DNA from: Gammaproteobacteria bacterium
GTDB taxonomy: Bacteria; Pseudomonadota; Gammaproteobacteria; Comchoanobacterales; Comchoanobacteraceae
Length of the DNA: 16,471 nucleotides
Assembly (NCBI GenBank): GCA_030829925.1
Contig: JAURNZ010000001.1
Coordinates: forward strand, 1-16,471
Reading direction: 5' to 3'
The notes below the pieces were generated by a model that worked only from the letters and a program-made list of their open reading frames with translations, searched no databases and was not told the origin of the DNA. Each line of letters starts with the position of its first letter. The stretch's first letter is position 1. The translations under genes were made by a program, and so were the position numbers. Positions 8,411-16,131 of this stretch are shown one piece after another.

Positions 8411-9733
8411 ATGTTATTATACAATGTATTTAAAATATCTTTGCTATCTTGCATTTGTTTATCTTCAGTAGCATTATCAGATAAAATAACCCACAAAACA
8501 TTAGACAATGGCTTAAACATTTTAGTCAAAGAAGACCATCGTTACCCTGTTGCCAGCATTACTTTTTCATATCATGTTGGCTCAATTCATGAGCCGGCCT
8601 TTCAAACTGGGGTTTCTCACTTCCTTGAACATGTGATGTATGGCAGAACAAATAACCTATCACACTCCAATATCGAAGATTACTATAACCAACACAGCGG
8701 TCACTACTCTGCTACAACTTCTCATGAAAGCACATCATATACAACAATGGTTTTACCTAGCGAGGTCTCATCTGTTTTACAATTTGAAAAAGATAGGTTA
8801 ACAGGTCTTCAATTTCTGCCCGAAAATATTGAAAAAGAAAGAAGCGCTATCTTGCAAGAAAAAAATCAGCGTTTAACAGCCACTCCCTGGTTCGAGCCTA
8901 AAGAGCTGCTTAACACCCATGCCTTTCCAACCGGTGCTTATCACCATCCAGTCATAGGCTGGCAAGCAGATATTGAAAGCATCTCTTATTTGGACATTAA
9001 AGATTGGTACGAAAAATGGTATACCCCGAACAACCTTACAGTCATTATTGTTGGCGATGTGTCTACAGATAAGGTTATTAACAATGTAGAACTTCTTTTT
9101 GAGGAAATCCCAAGCCATCCGCTGAAAGAAAAGATTGTTTTAGAAAATAAAAAAAGAGAGGGAGACGTTAGGATTGACATCAAACGCCCCGTTAACAACC
9201 CTTTATATATAATTAGCTTTCAAATTCCAAAACCTGACAACAAATCTCTTGAAATTGAAATCATTCTAACGCTTTTAACAGACTTGCTTGCAAACCCTCA
9301 GCAAGGGATTGTTTCACAAGAACTCATCACCAACAACCATTTGGCTGTTGATGTAGATTCAGAGCTTGACTACCTCAAAAAAACAAACGGTTACTTCTCA
9401 TTCTATATCATCCCAAATAAAAACATTCACTTTTATAGCATAAAAAACAAATTACTATCTATGATGAGCAACATCTCAGAAGCCGATATATCTGACCAGA
9501 GATTGCAAGAAATCAAACAGCGCTATTTAGCTCAACATGTATTTTTTCAAGACTCTATTGCCTATCAAACTAGAATTTATTCAAAACTAATTAGCCTTGA
9601 CCTTAATTATAACAGATACGATGCAGTAAAAGAGGTGCTAGATCATATAACAAAAAAACAAATTACTGATGCTGTAAAAGCATACTTTAATGAAGATAGT
9701 CCCAAGGCCATTCTAACGGTTAAACCATTATGA
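8411..9733 (+). CDS. M16 family zinc peptidase, catalytic subunit, exported
   Basis: This is an insulinase-type (pitrilysin/MPP) peptidase. Starting at the ATG at 8411 gives 440 residues, beginning with a signal peptide and a likely cleavage ALS|DK after residue 23. The zinc motif HxxEH is HFLEH at residues 70-74. The third ligand is expected at Glu150 in ERSAILQE, the correct ~76-residue spacing. The second, non-catalytic M16 half follows (about 180-400, with WYTPNNLTVIIVGDV). The longer start at 8330 would run into ftsY and bury the signal peptide, so it is not preferred. It overlaps the next M16 gene by ATGA (4 bp); such pairs in gammaproteobacteria are presumed to form a periplasmic heterodimer. 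Substrates are unknown. Confidence 0.92.
   Translation: MLLYNVFKISLLSCICLSSVALSDKITHKTLDNGLNILVKEDHRYPVASITFSYHVGSIHEPAFQTGVSHFLEHVMYGRTNNLSHSNIEDYYNQHSGHYSATTSHESTSYTTMVLPSEVSSVLQFEKDRLTGLQFLPENIEKERSAILQEKNQRLTATPWFEPKELLNTHAFPTGAYHHPVIGWQADIESISYLDIKDWYEKWYTPNNLTVIIVGDVSTDKVINNVELLFEEIPSHPLKEKIVLENKKREGDVRIDIKRPVNNPLYIISFQIPKPDNKSLEIEIILTLLTDLLANPQQGIVSQELITNNHLAVDVDSELDYLKKTNGYFSFYIIPNKNIHFYSIKNKLLSMMSNISEADISDQRLQEIKQRYLAQHVFFQDSIAYQTRIYSKLISLDLNYNRYDAVKEVLDHITKKQITDAVKAYFNEDSPKAILTVKPL
8416..8421 (-). promoter_or_regulatory. possible -10 element of the ftsY-mnmG operon
   Basis: A perfect TATAAT reads on the - strand at 8416-8421, about 41 bp before the ftsY ATG, inside the first codons of the divergent M16 gene. 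No convincing -35 stands 16-18 bp upstream. Chance occurrence is possible in such AT-rich DNA. Confidence 0.3.
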
Positions 9734-10995
9734 AAAAATTACTATTAATTGTACTTGCTAGTTTTTCTGCCGCTGCCCAGACAGTAGAGTGGGAGGCAGA
9801 TAACCACACAAAGGTTATCTTCGTTGAAACCAAGGAAATACCTATTATAGATGTTGCAATCGCTTTCCATGCCGGCTCTAGATATGCACAACCAGGCTTA
9901 GCTAACTTTACAGGACAGGCTACCATGCTTGGCTCGAAGTTTTTCAACAAAGAACAAGTCAATGCTAAAGTCAGTATAACTGGTAGCGAAATCAAAACCT
10001 ATGTTGATGAAGAGCTAACTGTTTATCACTTAAGATCATTATCAAACATCTCTCAAGAAACCATAGTTGATCAGTTTAACAGCGCCGTTTTTAACGCGGC
10101 CTTTCCTAGTCAAGAATTAAGACTTCAAAAACAAAATATCTTAAGTGATATCGCATATGAGCAAGCACAACCTGAAGAAGTTGCAAAAAAACACCTTTAT
10201 AAGTCGCTATTTCCTTCAGCCTCAAGGTATAACAGTCCTATAAAAGGCTATCCGGATACAATAGACAACTATCACACAAGCGATTTACAGAAATACCACG
10301 CAAAAACTTTAGGTCAACCCTATACAACCATTATAATCGTTGGCAACACATCCATTGATAACGCAAAAAGAATGTCAAAGGCATTGAGTCAAAAACTCAT
10401 TGCTTCTAACTCAACATTCACAAAAGAAAAACTATATACAGCAAATGATCCGCAGACCATATCAATAAAACCAGAACAAAAACAGTCATACTTCTTGCTA
10501 GCAACAAAGATGCCTGTTTCTTCAACAGAGAAGCCTTTTGTAACACATTTACTTTTAAATGAAATTATTGGCGGAAACTCTTCCTCTTATTTATTTCAAT
10601 CGTTGCGTGATAATGAAGGCCTTGTGAGTAGCATTAAAAGTAATTTTGAAAATATCGATGATTTTTCACTCTTAAGTATTTCCGGGCAATCACAAACAAA
10701 AGATAATGCAAAAATTGATGATCTTTTAAATGAAGCATTTAAACACAAGGCAAACATAATCACTGAAAAAAGGTTTAAAATTGCAAAAGAAAGCTTAAAA
10801 AACAAACTTCTTATGAATACTAGCAGCAACAAAAAAAAGCTTGAAAGACTCATTGTTGGCGCCAAAAACAACCACTCAATAAATTATGATGAATGGCTAA
10901 TTGAAACACTAGCCTCAGTCACAATTAAAGATGTCGCTGAAGCACTTCAGCATATAAGTGACAATCAATTTTACAAGGTATATCTTGGCTGCTAA
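9730..10995 (+). CDS. M16 family peptidase-like protein, non-catalytic partner, exported
   Basis: The 421-residue protein has a signal peptide with likely cleavage near AAAQ (after about residue 16-17). It shares the fold of the preceding gene: early strands WEADNHTKVIFVETKEIPIIDVAIAFHAGSRY and a later YTTIIIVGNTSIDNAKRMSKAL. Where the catalytic subunit has HFLEH, this one has NFTGQ, so it cannot bind zinc in the M16 manner. It also retains the glycine-rich loop region (IIGGNSSSYLFQSLRDNEGLVSS) that contacts substrate in M16 partner subunits. By analogy with mitochondrial MPP alpha/beta it probably pairs with the upstream peptidase and helps hold substrate. It is coupled to that gene by a 4-bp overlap, and to rsmD downstream by a short overlap. 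Confidence 0.9.
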   Translation: MKKLLLIVLASFSAAAQTVEWEADNHTKVIFVETKEIPIIDVAIAFHAGSRYAQPGLANFTGQATMLGSKFFNKEQVNAKVSITGSEIKTYVDEELTVYHLRSLSNISQETIVDQFNSAVFNAAFPSQELRLQKQNILSDIAYEQAQPEEVAKKHLYKSLFPSASRYNSPIKGYPDTIDNYHTSDLQKYHAKTLGQPYTTIIIVGNTSIDNAKRMSKALSQKLIASNSTFTKEKLYTANDPQTISIKPEQKQSYFLLATKMPVSSTEKPFVTHLLLNEIIGGNSSSYLFQSLRDNEGLVSSIKSNFENIDDFSLLSISGQSQTKDNAKIDDLLNEAFKHKANIITEKRFKIAKESLKNKLLMNTSSNKKKLERLIVGAKNNHSINYDEWLIETLASVTIKDVAEALQHISDNQFYKVYLGC

Positions 10996-11542
10996 ACCAA
11001 ACTCAATCAGAATCCAATCAGGAAAATTAAGAGGAAGAGTTCTGAGCTTCCCTGATCGCCCAGGATTAAGGCCTGCAACTGGAGAGATGCGAGAGACCCT
11101 CTTTAATTGGTTAAGAGCTCACATTCACGACATGAATATCCTAGATGCATTTGCTGGCTCCGGGGCACTAGGTTTTGAAGCTTTGTCTCAAGGCGCACAT
11201 CGTGTGGATGCTTTCGAAATAGACAAAACAGCATACGTGTCTATTCAAGAAAACCAACAAAAACTCCCTGACAGTCTTAACTACAATATTATATTGGGTG
11301 ATTTCACCACTCATTGGAATCCATACAATCACTATGACGCTATTTTTTTAGATCCTCCTTACCAAAGCGATTTGCTGCAAAAATCTCTCTTTTTTTTGCA
11401 AGAAAAAATACCTAGTAACACATGGGTGTTTATACATTATCCTTTAGGCTTAAACCCTTGTTTAGATGAATGGACAATCATCAAAACTAAAACCAGAAAA
11501 AAAAGATGCTACGCCCTCTTAAAAACAAAGCAAAAAGATTGA
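10985..11542 (+). CDS. rsmD: 16S rRNA (guanine(966)-N(2))-methyltransferase RsmD
   Basis: RsmD methylates G966 of 16S rRNA using S-adenosylmethionine. Visible signatures are RIQSGKLRGRVLSFPD, GLRPATGEMRETLFNWL, the SAM-binding loop ILDAFAGSGALGFEAL and the catalytic-site FLDPPYQ. Length with the chosen start is 185, close to the usual ~190-200. I chose TTG at 10985 because AAGG at about 10975 gives it a proper ribosome site and the protein then begins just before the conserved region. The ATG at 10958 (194 residues) has no such site and would overlap the M16 gene by 38 bp, but it cannot be excluded. Position after the two M16 genes is conserved in gammaproteobacteria. Here parA follows after only 31 bp. 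Confidence 0.93.
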   Translation: MAAKPNSIRIQSGKLRGRVLSFPDRPGLRPATGEMRETLFNWLRAHIHDMNILDAFAGSGALGFEALSQGAHRVDAFEIDKTAYVSIQENQQKLPDSLNYNIILGDFTTHWNPYNHYDAIFLDPPYQSDLLQKSLFFLQEKIPSNTWVFIHYPLGLNPCLDEWTIIKTKTRKKRCYALLKTKQKD

Positions 11543-11573
11543 AAAACGATAACTTTTATGACACGCTAATATT

Positions 11574-12350
11574 GTGAAAAATGCTAAAGTCATTGCTATA
11601 ACCAATCAAAAAGGTGGGGTTGGTAAAACAACAACCGCTATTAACTTAGCTGCTGGATTGGCCATTATGAATAGGCGCGTATTATTGATTGACTTAGATC
11701 CTCAGGGTAATGCAACATCAGGTGTTGGCTATATTCATAAAGAAGGCCCTACACTTTACAATGCTCTATGTGACAACGTTCATTTATCCAAAACAATCAG
11801 ACAAACTCACGAGCACTTTGACCTTGTCCCAACCTTAAGTCATTTAACTGCAGCTGAAGTTAAACTGCTTCAACACCCAAATAGGGAAAAACAACTTCAA
11901 ATACTTCTTAATGATGTCATACAGCAATATGATTTTATCCTAATCGATTGTCCGCCTGCACTAAACATATTAACCGTAAATGCTTTGGTAGCAGCCCAAT
12001 CAGTTATAATTCCGGTTCAATGTGAATATTTTGCTCTAGAAGGGCTAACCAAACTTTTGAGAACAATAGATCAACTTAAATCATCTGTTAATCAAGAACT
12101 AGCCATTGAGGGCTTGTTACGCACCATGTATGATGGTCGAAACAAGTTATCTCATGAAGTGTCTGAACAAATAAATAAACATTTTGATACTCAGGTTTAT
12201 GAAACAATCGTGCCAAGAAACGTTAGATTAGCAGAAGCACCAAGTCACGGTATGTCAGCGTTAAAGTACGACAGGCTATGTCAAGGTGCAATAGCTTACC
12301 TAGCATTAGCAGCTGAAATAGCAAGAAAAAGTGAGAGAGTATATGGTTGA
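11574..12350 (+). CDS. parA: chromosome partitioning ATPase ParA (Soj)
   Basis: ParA binds DNA non-specifically when ATP-bound and drives segregation of ParB-parS complexes. At 258 residues with no N-terminal HTH it is the chromosomal Soj type. The deviant Walker A is KGGVGKTTT (residues 13-21, with signature Lys14-equivalent KGG). Walker A' is LIDLDPQGNATSG and Walker B is FILIDCPPALNIL. EYFALEGLTKLL and RLAEAPSHGMSALKYD are typical of the family. The start is GTG at 11574, since no in-frame ATG lies between it and an upstream stop; a clear ribosome site is not seen. It overlaps parB by 8 bp. Confidence 0.96.
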   Translation: MKNAKVIAITNQKGGVGKTTTAINLAAGLAIMNRRVLLIDLDPQGNATSGVGYIHKEGPTLYNALCDNVHLSKTIRQTHEHFDLVPTLSHLTAAEVKLLQHPNREKQLQILLNDVIQQYDFILIDCPPALNILTVNALVAAQSVIIPVQCEYFALEGLTKLLRTIDQLKSSVNQELAIEGLLRTMYDGRNKLSHEVSEQINKHFDTQVYETIVPRNVRLAEAPSHGMSALKYDRLCQGAIAYLALAAEIARKSERVYG

Positions 12351-13224
12351 AAAAAGACATGGGTTAGGCAGAGGCCTTTCTGATTTGGGTTTAAGTGAAA
12401 TTCTAGGAGACACCATGGGAACAACACCTAATAATAGCAATCAAGTTCTACAAATCAATGTAAAAACAATATCTGCAAGCCCCTTTCAAAGTCGTAAACA
12501 ATTTAACGAAGAAAAATTAAATGATCTGGCTGAAACCATTCAGCAACAAGGTATCATTCAACCACTACTCGTTAGAGAAACTTCAAAAAACAATTATGAG
12601 CTAATTGCTGGTGAGCGCCGCCTTAGAGCAGGTAAAATTGCTGGCTTGAGCGAAGTCCCTTGTATTGTTCAAACAATTGACGATGCTACTGCAGCTATGA
12701 TCAATGTTCTAGAGAACTTACACCGCGAAGATTTAAACGTTGTCGAAGAAGCGGAGGGTATACGTCAACTCATTGAGCAACATAGTCTTAAGCATGCAGA
12801 AATTGCAAATACATTAGGTCAGTCCAGATCAACCATCACAAATAAGCTTAGAATACTTAGTCTATCCCCCTATTCATTAGATGCTTTGAAAGCTAACAAA
12901 ATAGAAATGGGGCATGCAAAGTGTCTCTTAAGTGTAGATAAGCAAAAACAAAAAAAGTTTGTAGACTTAATTATTAAAAACGGCCTGTCGGTTCGCAAGC
13001 TCGAAACTCTCTTGAAGGAACCAGAGATACAGCCAGTCACTCACCATCAATTAAGCAACCCATTTATTCAAAAAGTTGAAAGCCAGCTATCCAAGCTCTT
13101 TGATGCTAAAACGACAATTAAAAACAAACAAGACGGGAAAGGTAAAATTGTAATTGACTTTAAATCATCAGATAATTTAGACAAAATTATATCTTTGATG
13201 ACAAAGATTTATGTAGAGCAATAG
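12343..13224 (+). CDS. parB: chromosome partitioning protein ParB (Spo0J), CTP-dependent parS binder
   Basis: ParB loads at parS near the origin and spreads as a CTP-switched clamp, recruiting SMC and stimulating ParA. I start it at ATG 12343 because this yields the conserved beginning MVEKRHGLGRGLSDLG, whose basic tip contacts ParA; GAGAG lies just upstream. A GTG at 12331 would add four residues. The product has 293 residues. The N-terminal CTPase domain has NPFQSR-like SPFQSRKQF, QPLLVR and the GERRLRA motif (GERRLRAGKIAGL). ENLHREDLNVVEEAEG follows, then the HTH with IANTLGQSRSTITNKLRIL, and a C-terminal dimerisation tail. The last 38 bp overlap the convergent PAP2 gene. No perfect parS was found in the window. 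Confidence 0.95.
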   Translation: MVEKRHGLGRGLSDLGLSEILGDTMGTTPNNSNQVLQINVKTISASPFQSRKQFNEEKLNDLAETIQQQGIIQPLLVRETSKNNYELIAGERRLRAGKIAGLSEVPCIVQTIDDATAAMINVLENLHREDLNVVEEAEGIRQLIEQHSLKHAEIANTLGQSRSTITNKLRILSLSPYSLDALKANKIEMGHAKCLLSVDKQKQKKFVDLIIKNGLSVRKLETLLKEPEIQPVTHHQLSNPFIQKVESQLSKLFDAKTTIKNKQDGKGKIVIDFKSSDNLDKIISLMTKIYVEQ

Positions 13225-14206
13225 ATATGGTTTTGGCCAAATAAACAACAAACAGCGCGCCAAATCCATCTACTAAATAGTGCCAACCCAATATAATTGA
13301 TCCAAACCATGTTAAGATACACCCTATGGCGGTTAGCCATATAAAGTATTTGTTTCCTTTTTTGGCAGCATACAGATAAACGAACATACTCATAGCAATA
13401 TGAAGGCTTGGAAACGCAGAGATACCACCTGCCAAAGTATAATAATCAGCATTAAAATAACTCATCCATAAATAATTTTGTGTATTTACTGTAAAGAGTG
13501 GTGTCATTTGGTGTATCAAAGTCAGTGCTTTAGTTTGATAAAGGTTCCACGACGCATAGCTAAAAAAGAAAGGCCCCCCTGATTGACATAACCCACCAAG
13601 CATTGTTCCAATAATCCAAATTAAAAAAAACATAGTCACAAAGATATCTTTATCTTCAGCCTTTTTTTCATTAAACATAATATACATCACTACAAACCAC
13701 TGATAAGCAAAATAAGGCATATAAAAACGATCTAAGAATACCACAATGGCTTGCCATATATCTTCAGGAAATAACTGCGTTCCCCACCACCAAGCTGAAG
13801 GCCCTAAGAACACCCTATCCAAAGAATATAGTAGCCAATCTAAGTTATTTGGAACCCATAGATGCCAAGCAAAGATGCTTTTAAATGTTGTTTGAAAAAC
13901 GACTAAATACGCCAGCAATAAAGAAAATATAATACTTTTCTTCGTATCCTGACAGAGTTGACGATAATCATATTGTAAATCGTTAAAATAATTTAGTTTT
14001 TGACTAAATAAACCGTGTCCTGTAATACAAAGAAAATAAAACATATGGTAGCTCACTACTAAAAACGGGATCCACAAAAAGACATCTATCGTTTTTTTTG
14101 ATGCACTAAAGAGAGAAATCAATGAAACTCCCTGGTAAGCAACAAGTAATGAATTAAGGACAAAAGCAATGGTTAATAAGAAAAAGTTTTTTCTCTCAAG
14201 AGTCAT
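13187..14206 (-). CDS. PAP2-superfamily membrane enzyme, Aur1/inositolphosphotransferase-like
   Basis: The 339-residue product has about six to eight membrane helices. The C-terminal half has the PAP2 catalytic signature: QSGGPFFF (about 210-217), AGGISAFPSLHIAMS with His269, and GSIILGWHYLVDGFG with His309 and Asp313. This spacing and the GISAxPSxH and GWHYxxD wording match the PAP2_3 branch related to fungal Aur1 (inositol phosphorylceramide synthase) rather than PgpB-type phosphatases. The likely chemistry is transfer or hydrolysis of a lipid phosphate head group at the periplasmic face; the substrate cannot be read from sequence. Its ATG overlaps the metK TAA by 1 bp (TAATG), so translation is coupled to metK. 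Its 3' end overlaps parB by 38 bp, tail to tail. Confidence 0.82.
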   Translation of the reverse strand: MTLERKNFFLLTIAFVLNSLLVAYQGVSLISLFSASKKTIDVFLWIPFLVVSYHMFYFLCITGHGLFSQKLNYFNDLQYDYRQLCQDTKKSIIFSLLLAYLVVFQTTFKSIFAWHLWVPNNLDWLLYSLDRVFLGPSAWWWGTQLFPEDIWQAIVVFLDRFYMPYFAYQWFVVMYIMFNEKKAEDKDIFVTMFFLIWIIGTMLGGLCQSGGPFFFSYASWNLYQTKALTLIHQMTPLFTVNTQNYLWMSYFNADYYTLAGGISAFPSLHIAMSMFVYLYAAKKGNKYFIWLTAIGCILTWFGSIILGWHYLVDGFGALFVVYLAKTISIALHKSLSSKI

Positions 14207-15357
14207 TAGACTGGCATAGCTAAAGACTCAAAGCAGCTTGCTTTTCTCTCCCAAGGAAGATCTAGGTCATCTCTACCAAAGTGCCCATAAGTTGCGGTTG
14301 GCAAATACTTTACATTGAGCAGGTCTAAAGTGTCTGTAATTCCCCATGGCGTTAAATTAAAGTTAGTCTTGACCAAACCTATAATATCACTGACTGGCAT
14401 ATGCTCAGTACCAAAAGTATTTAAAAATAAACTAACAGGTTCAGCAACACCAATGGCATAAGAAATTTGAATCTCACATCGTTCAGCCAAGCCAGCCATA
14501 ACAATGTTTTTAGCAATGTATCTGGCCATATAAGCACCTGAGCGATCCACTTTGGAAGGATCCTTCCCAGAAAAACAACCACCACCGTGATGTGCAGCAC
14601 CACCATATGTATCAACAATAATTTTACGCCCTGTCAAACCTGAGTCTCCAACAGGACCTCCGGTTACAAACCTGCCAGTGGGGTTAATATGAAACTTTGT
14701 TTGAGCATCAATCCACTCAGTTGGTATAACAGGCTTTATGATCTCTTCCATAACCATTGCCTTAACATCATCTAATTCTACATGTGCGGCATGTTGGGAG
14801 GAAAAAACAATCGCATCAATACCTACTGGATTAAAGCCATCGTATTTAAATGTAATTTGGGCTTTTGCATCTGGATAAACCCAGTCATATTTTTTTTCTG
14901 AGCGAACTTTTCTGTGCTGTTTAACAAGTCTGTGTGAGTACTCAATTGGTGCAGGCATAAAGTTTTCTGTTTCATTACAAGCAAAACCGAACATCATACC
15001 CTGATCACCTGCGCCTTGGTTTTTCTCATCAGTTTTATCAACCCCCTGAGAAATATCACTTGACTGTTGACCAATCGCTGTTAATACCGCACATGTTTCG
15101 CCATCAAAGCCTTTTAGGCTAGAATCATACCCTATCCCTTTAATTACCTGCCTAGCAATGGTTTCAACATCAATATAAGCTGATGTCTTAAGCTCTCCAC
15201 CAACTAGCACAAGGCCTGTTTTCACAAATGTTTCTAGTGCAACTCTAGCTTTTTTATCTTTTTCTAGTATTGCGTCAACCAGCGCATCAGATACCTGGTC
15301 AGCGATTTTATCAGGATGTCCGTTTGAAACAGACTCAGAAGTAAATAATTTAATCAT
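14206..15357 (-). CDS. metK: S-adenosylmethionine synthetase
   Basis: MetK joins methionine and ATP to make S-adenosylmethionine, the methyl donor used for example by RsmD in this window. The 383-residue length equals that of E. coli MetK (384). Motifs in order are [22 protein letters not shown] (catalytic His and Asp), the ATP-site [21 protein letters not shown], and [28 protein letters not shown]. The phosphate-binding [27 protein letters not shown] and the closing YGHFGR and DLPWE follow. All are intact. It is the middle gene of a - strand run: a 27-bp gap separates it from the upstream secreted-protein gene, and a 1-bp overlap couples it to the PAP2 gene. No strong ribosome site or riboswitch-like leader is seen before it. 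Confidence 0.97.
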   Translation of the reverse strand: MIKLFTSESVSNGHPDKIADQVSDALVDAILEKDKKARVALETFVKTGLVLVGGELKTSAYIDVETIARQVIKGIGYDSSLKGFDGETCAVLTAIGQQSSDISQGVDKTDEKNQGAGDQGMMFGFACNETENFMPAPIEYSHRLVKQHRKVRSEKKYDWVYPDAKAQITFKYDGFNPVGIDAIVFSSQHAAHVELDDVKAMVMEEIIKPVIPTEWIDAQTKFHINPTGRFVTGGPVGDSGLTGRKIIVDTYGGAAHHGGGCFSGKDPSKVDRSGAYMARYIAKNIVMAGLAERCEIQISYAIGVAEPVSLFLNTFGTEHMPVSDIIGLVKTNFNLTPWGITDTLDLLNVKYLPTATYGHFGRDDLDLPWERKASCFESLAMPV

Positions 15358-15384
15358 ATAAACATAATATTATTTATTTTCCAA

Positions 15385-15810
15385 TTAGTAAAGATAAAAC
15401 GCAGCACAGAACACACCGCCAGAATTAAAGTCACTAACTTTTATACTTCTTTTAGAGCTCAACGCAACAACCTCACAATCATAACCCGGTTCAAAAGGCC
15501 TAACTAAACTGGGGTCAGGCACTCTTTTTTTTAAATTAAGCGTAATATAATCATCTTTAAAAAATATTTTTTGTTTATACATAACATCGACAGGGTTTTC
15601 AATCCACCAATCTTTTTGAACATCAATCGTTATGATACCTTGATCGTTAGAGTTTATTTTCTTTGGATAATCTACAGAAACACTTTTTAATAAAGGGGAA
15701 TCCAGGGTAATACTTTCAGATAAGTTGTTTATGATAAGGATTTTCTTCTGGTCTAAAACGCCTGCGGAAGAAAAACTTACAAGTATTATTATTAAAAACC
15801 GTTGTAACAT
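15385..15810 (-). CDS. small secreted protein of unknown function
   Basis: I do not recognise this 141-residue protein. It begins with a short hydrophobic export signal (MLQRFLIIILVSFSSAG, possible cleavage after about residue 16-17). The mature part is predicted mostly beta strand (KILIINNLSESITL, GIITIDVQKDWWIE, KIFFKDDYITLNLKK). It contains two cysteines near the C-terminus (in YDCEVVAL and GVFCAAFYLY) that could form a disulfide in the periplasm. The codon use and AT content resemble the neighbours and no stop interrupts the frame, which supports a real gene, though no good ribosome site precedes the ATG at 15810. It lies between metK (27 bp downstream) and the origin-like region. It could be a small periplasmic adhesion- or chaperone-type beta protein, but that is a guess. 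Confidence 0.6.
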   Translation of the reverse strand: MLQRFLIIILVSFSSAGVLDQKKILIINNLSESITLDSPLLKSVSVDYPKKINSNDQGIITIDVQKDWWIENPVDVMYKQKIFFKDDYITLNLKKRVPDPSLVRPFEPGYDCEVVALSSKRSIKVSDFNSGGVFCAAFYLY

Positions 15811-15866
15811 TAATCAAAAAGTAAAACAATCATAGCTAAAAATCAATTAAAAACTGTTCACTCTGC

Positions 15867-15875
15867 TGTGGATAA
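15867..15875 (-). promoter_or_regulatory. DnaA box, perfect
   Basis: TGTGGATAA is the exact reverse complement of the DnaA box TTATCCACA. It forms the outer end of the left arm of the inverted repeat at 15867-15968. Confidence 0.7.
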
Positions 15876-15924
15876 CTTTGTTAGTAAGTCACTTAATTAC
15901 AATAGAATAACCCCCTAGATTGTT

Positions 15925-15933
15925 TTAATCACA
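15925..15933 (+). promoter_or_regulatory. DnaA box variant
   Basis: TTAATCACA differs from TTATNCACA at one position. It lies between the arms of the large inverted repeat. The identical variant occurs in opposite orientation at 16093-16101. Confidence 0.4.
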
Positions 15934-15959
15934 ATTCATTAACAAAGTTACTAACGGAG

Positions 15960-15968
15960 TTATCAACA
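15960..15968 (+). promoter_or_regulatory. DnaA box variant
   Basis: TTATCAACA differs from TTATNCACA at one position and forms the outer end of the right arm of the inverted repeat, mirroring the perfect box at 15867-15875. Confidence 0.45.
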
Positions 15969-16092
15969 TCTTAAGAGCTGCATAAATACATGAATAAAAA
16001 AGATTAATAGAGAAATCCACAACAATAGATAAACTTAATAAACATAATAAACTAATATATATATATTCTTATATTTATATTATTTAAATATA

Positions 16093-16101
16093 TGTGATTA
16101 A
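16093..16101 (-). promoter_or_regulatory. DnaA box variant beside the rpmH promoter
   Basis: TGTGATTAA is the reverse complement of TTAATCACA, one mismatch from the DnaA consensus. It sits at the edge of the AT-rich segment, one base before the rpmH -35 element, so bound DnaA could affect rpmH-rnpA transcription. Confidence 0.35.
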
Positions 16102-16102
16102 T

Positions 16103-16131
16103 TTGACAACAGGTTATAAAAGGGGTACATT
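16103..16131 (+). promoter_or_regulatory. rpmH: sigma70 promoter of rpmH-rnpA
   Basis: A perfect -35 TTGACA (16103-16108) is followed after 17 bp by TACATT (16126-16131), 4 of 6 matches to TATAAT. Transcription would start near 16138, leaving a leader of about 26 nt before the rpmH ATG. Confidence 0.6.

Larger units (their letters stand above)
15867..15968. repeat. imperfect inverted repeat, two 21-nt arms ending in DnaA boxes
   Basis: The arm at 15867-15887 and the reverse complement of 15948-15968 agree at 18 of 21 positions. Each arm is a DnaA box followed inward by AACT, two variable bases, then GTTAGTAA. A second, perfect 11-bp inverted pair, TAACTTTGTTA (15873-15883) and TAACAAAGTTA (15940-15950), overlaps it. 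The spacing of about 60 bp is too long for a normal terminator hairpin, which favours a protein-binding arrangement. Confidence 0.75.

Noticed and set aside
8245..8529. Antisense 94-codon frame across the ftsY/M16 divergence
   Set aside because: It overlaps the well-supported starts of both ftsY and the M16 gene, has no ribosome site and no recognisable protein features.
9310..9325. parS-like TGTTTCACAAGAACTC
   Set aside because: Only 11 of 16 bases match TGTTTCACGTGAAACA and the second half-site is lost; it lies within M16 codons, so chance is likely.
12331..12342. GTG start for parB
   Set aside because: ATG 12343 gives the conserved ParB N-terminus directly and has GAGAG upstream; the GTG adds four residues without support.
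13546..13553. GTTCCACG half of a Pseudomonas-type parS
   Set aside because: The other half of the palindrome is absent; a single half-site is expected by chance.
16013..16021. AAATCCACA as a DnaA box
   Set aside because: Two mismatches in the most conserved TTAT half make binding doubtful; listed only as part of the origin-like region.
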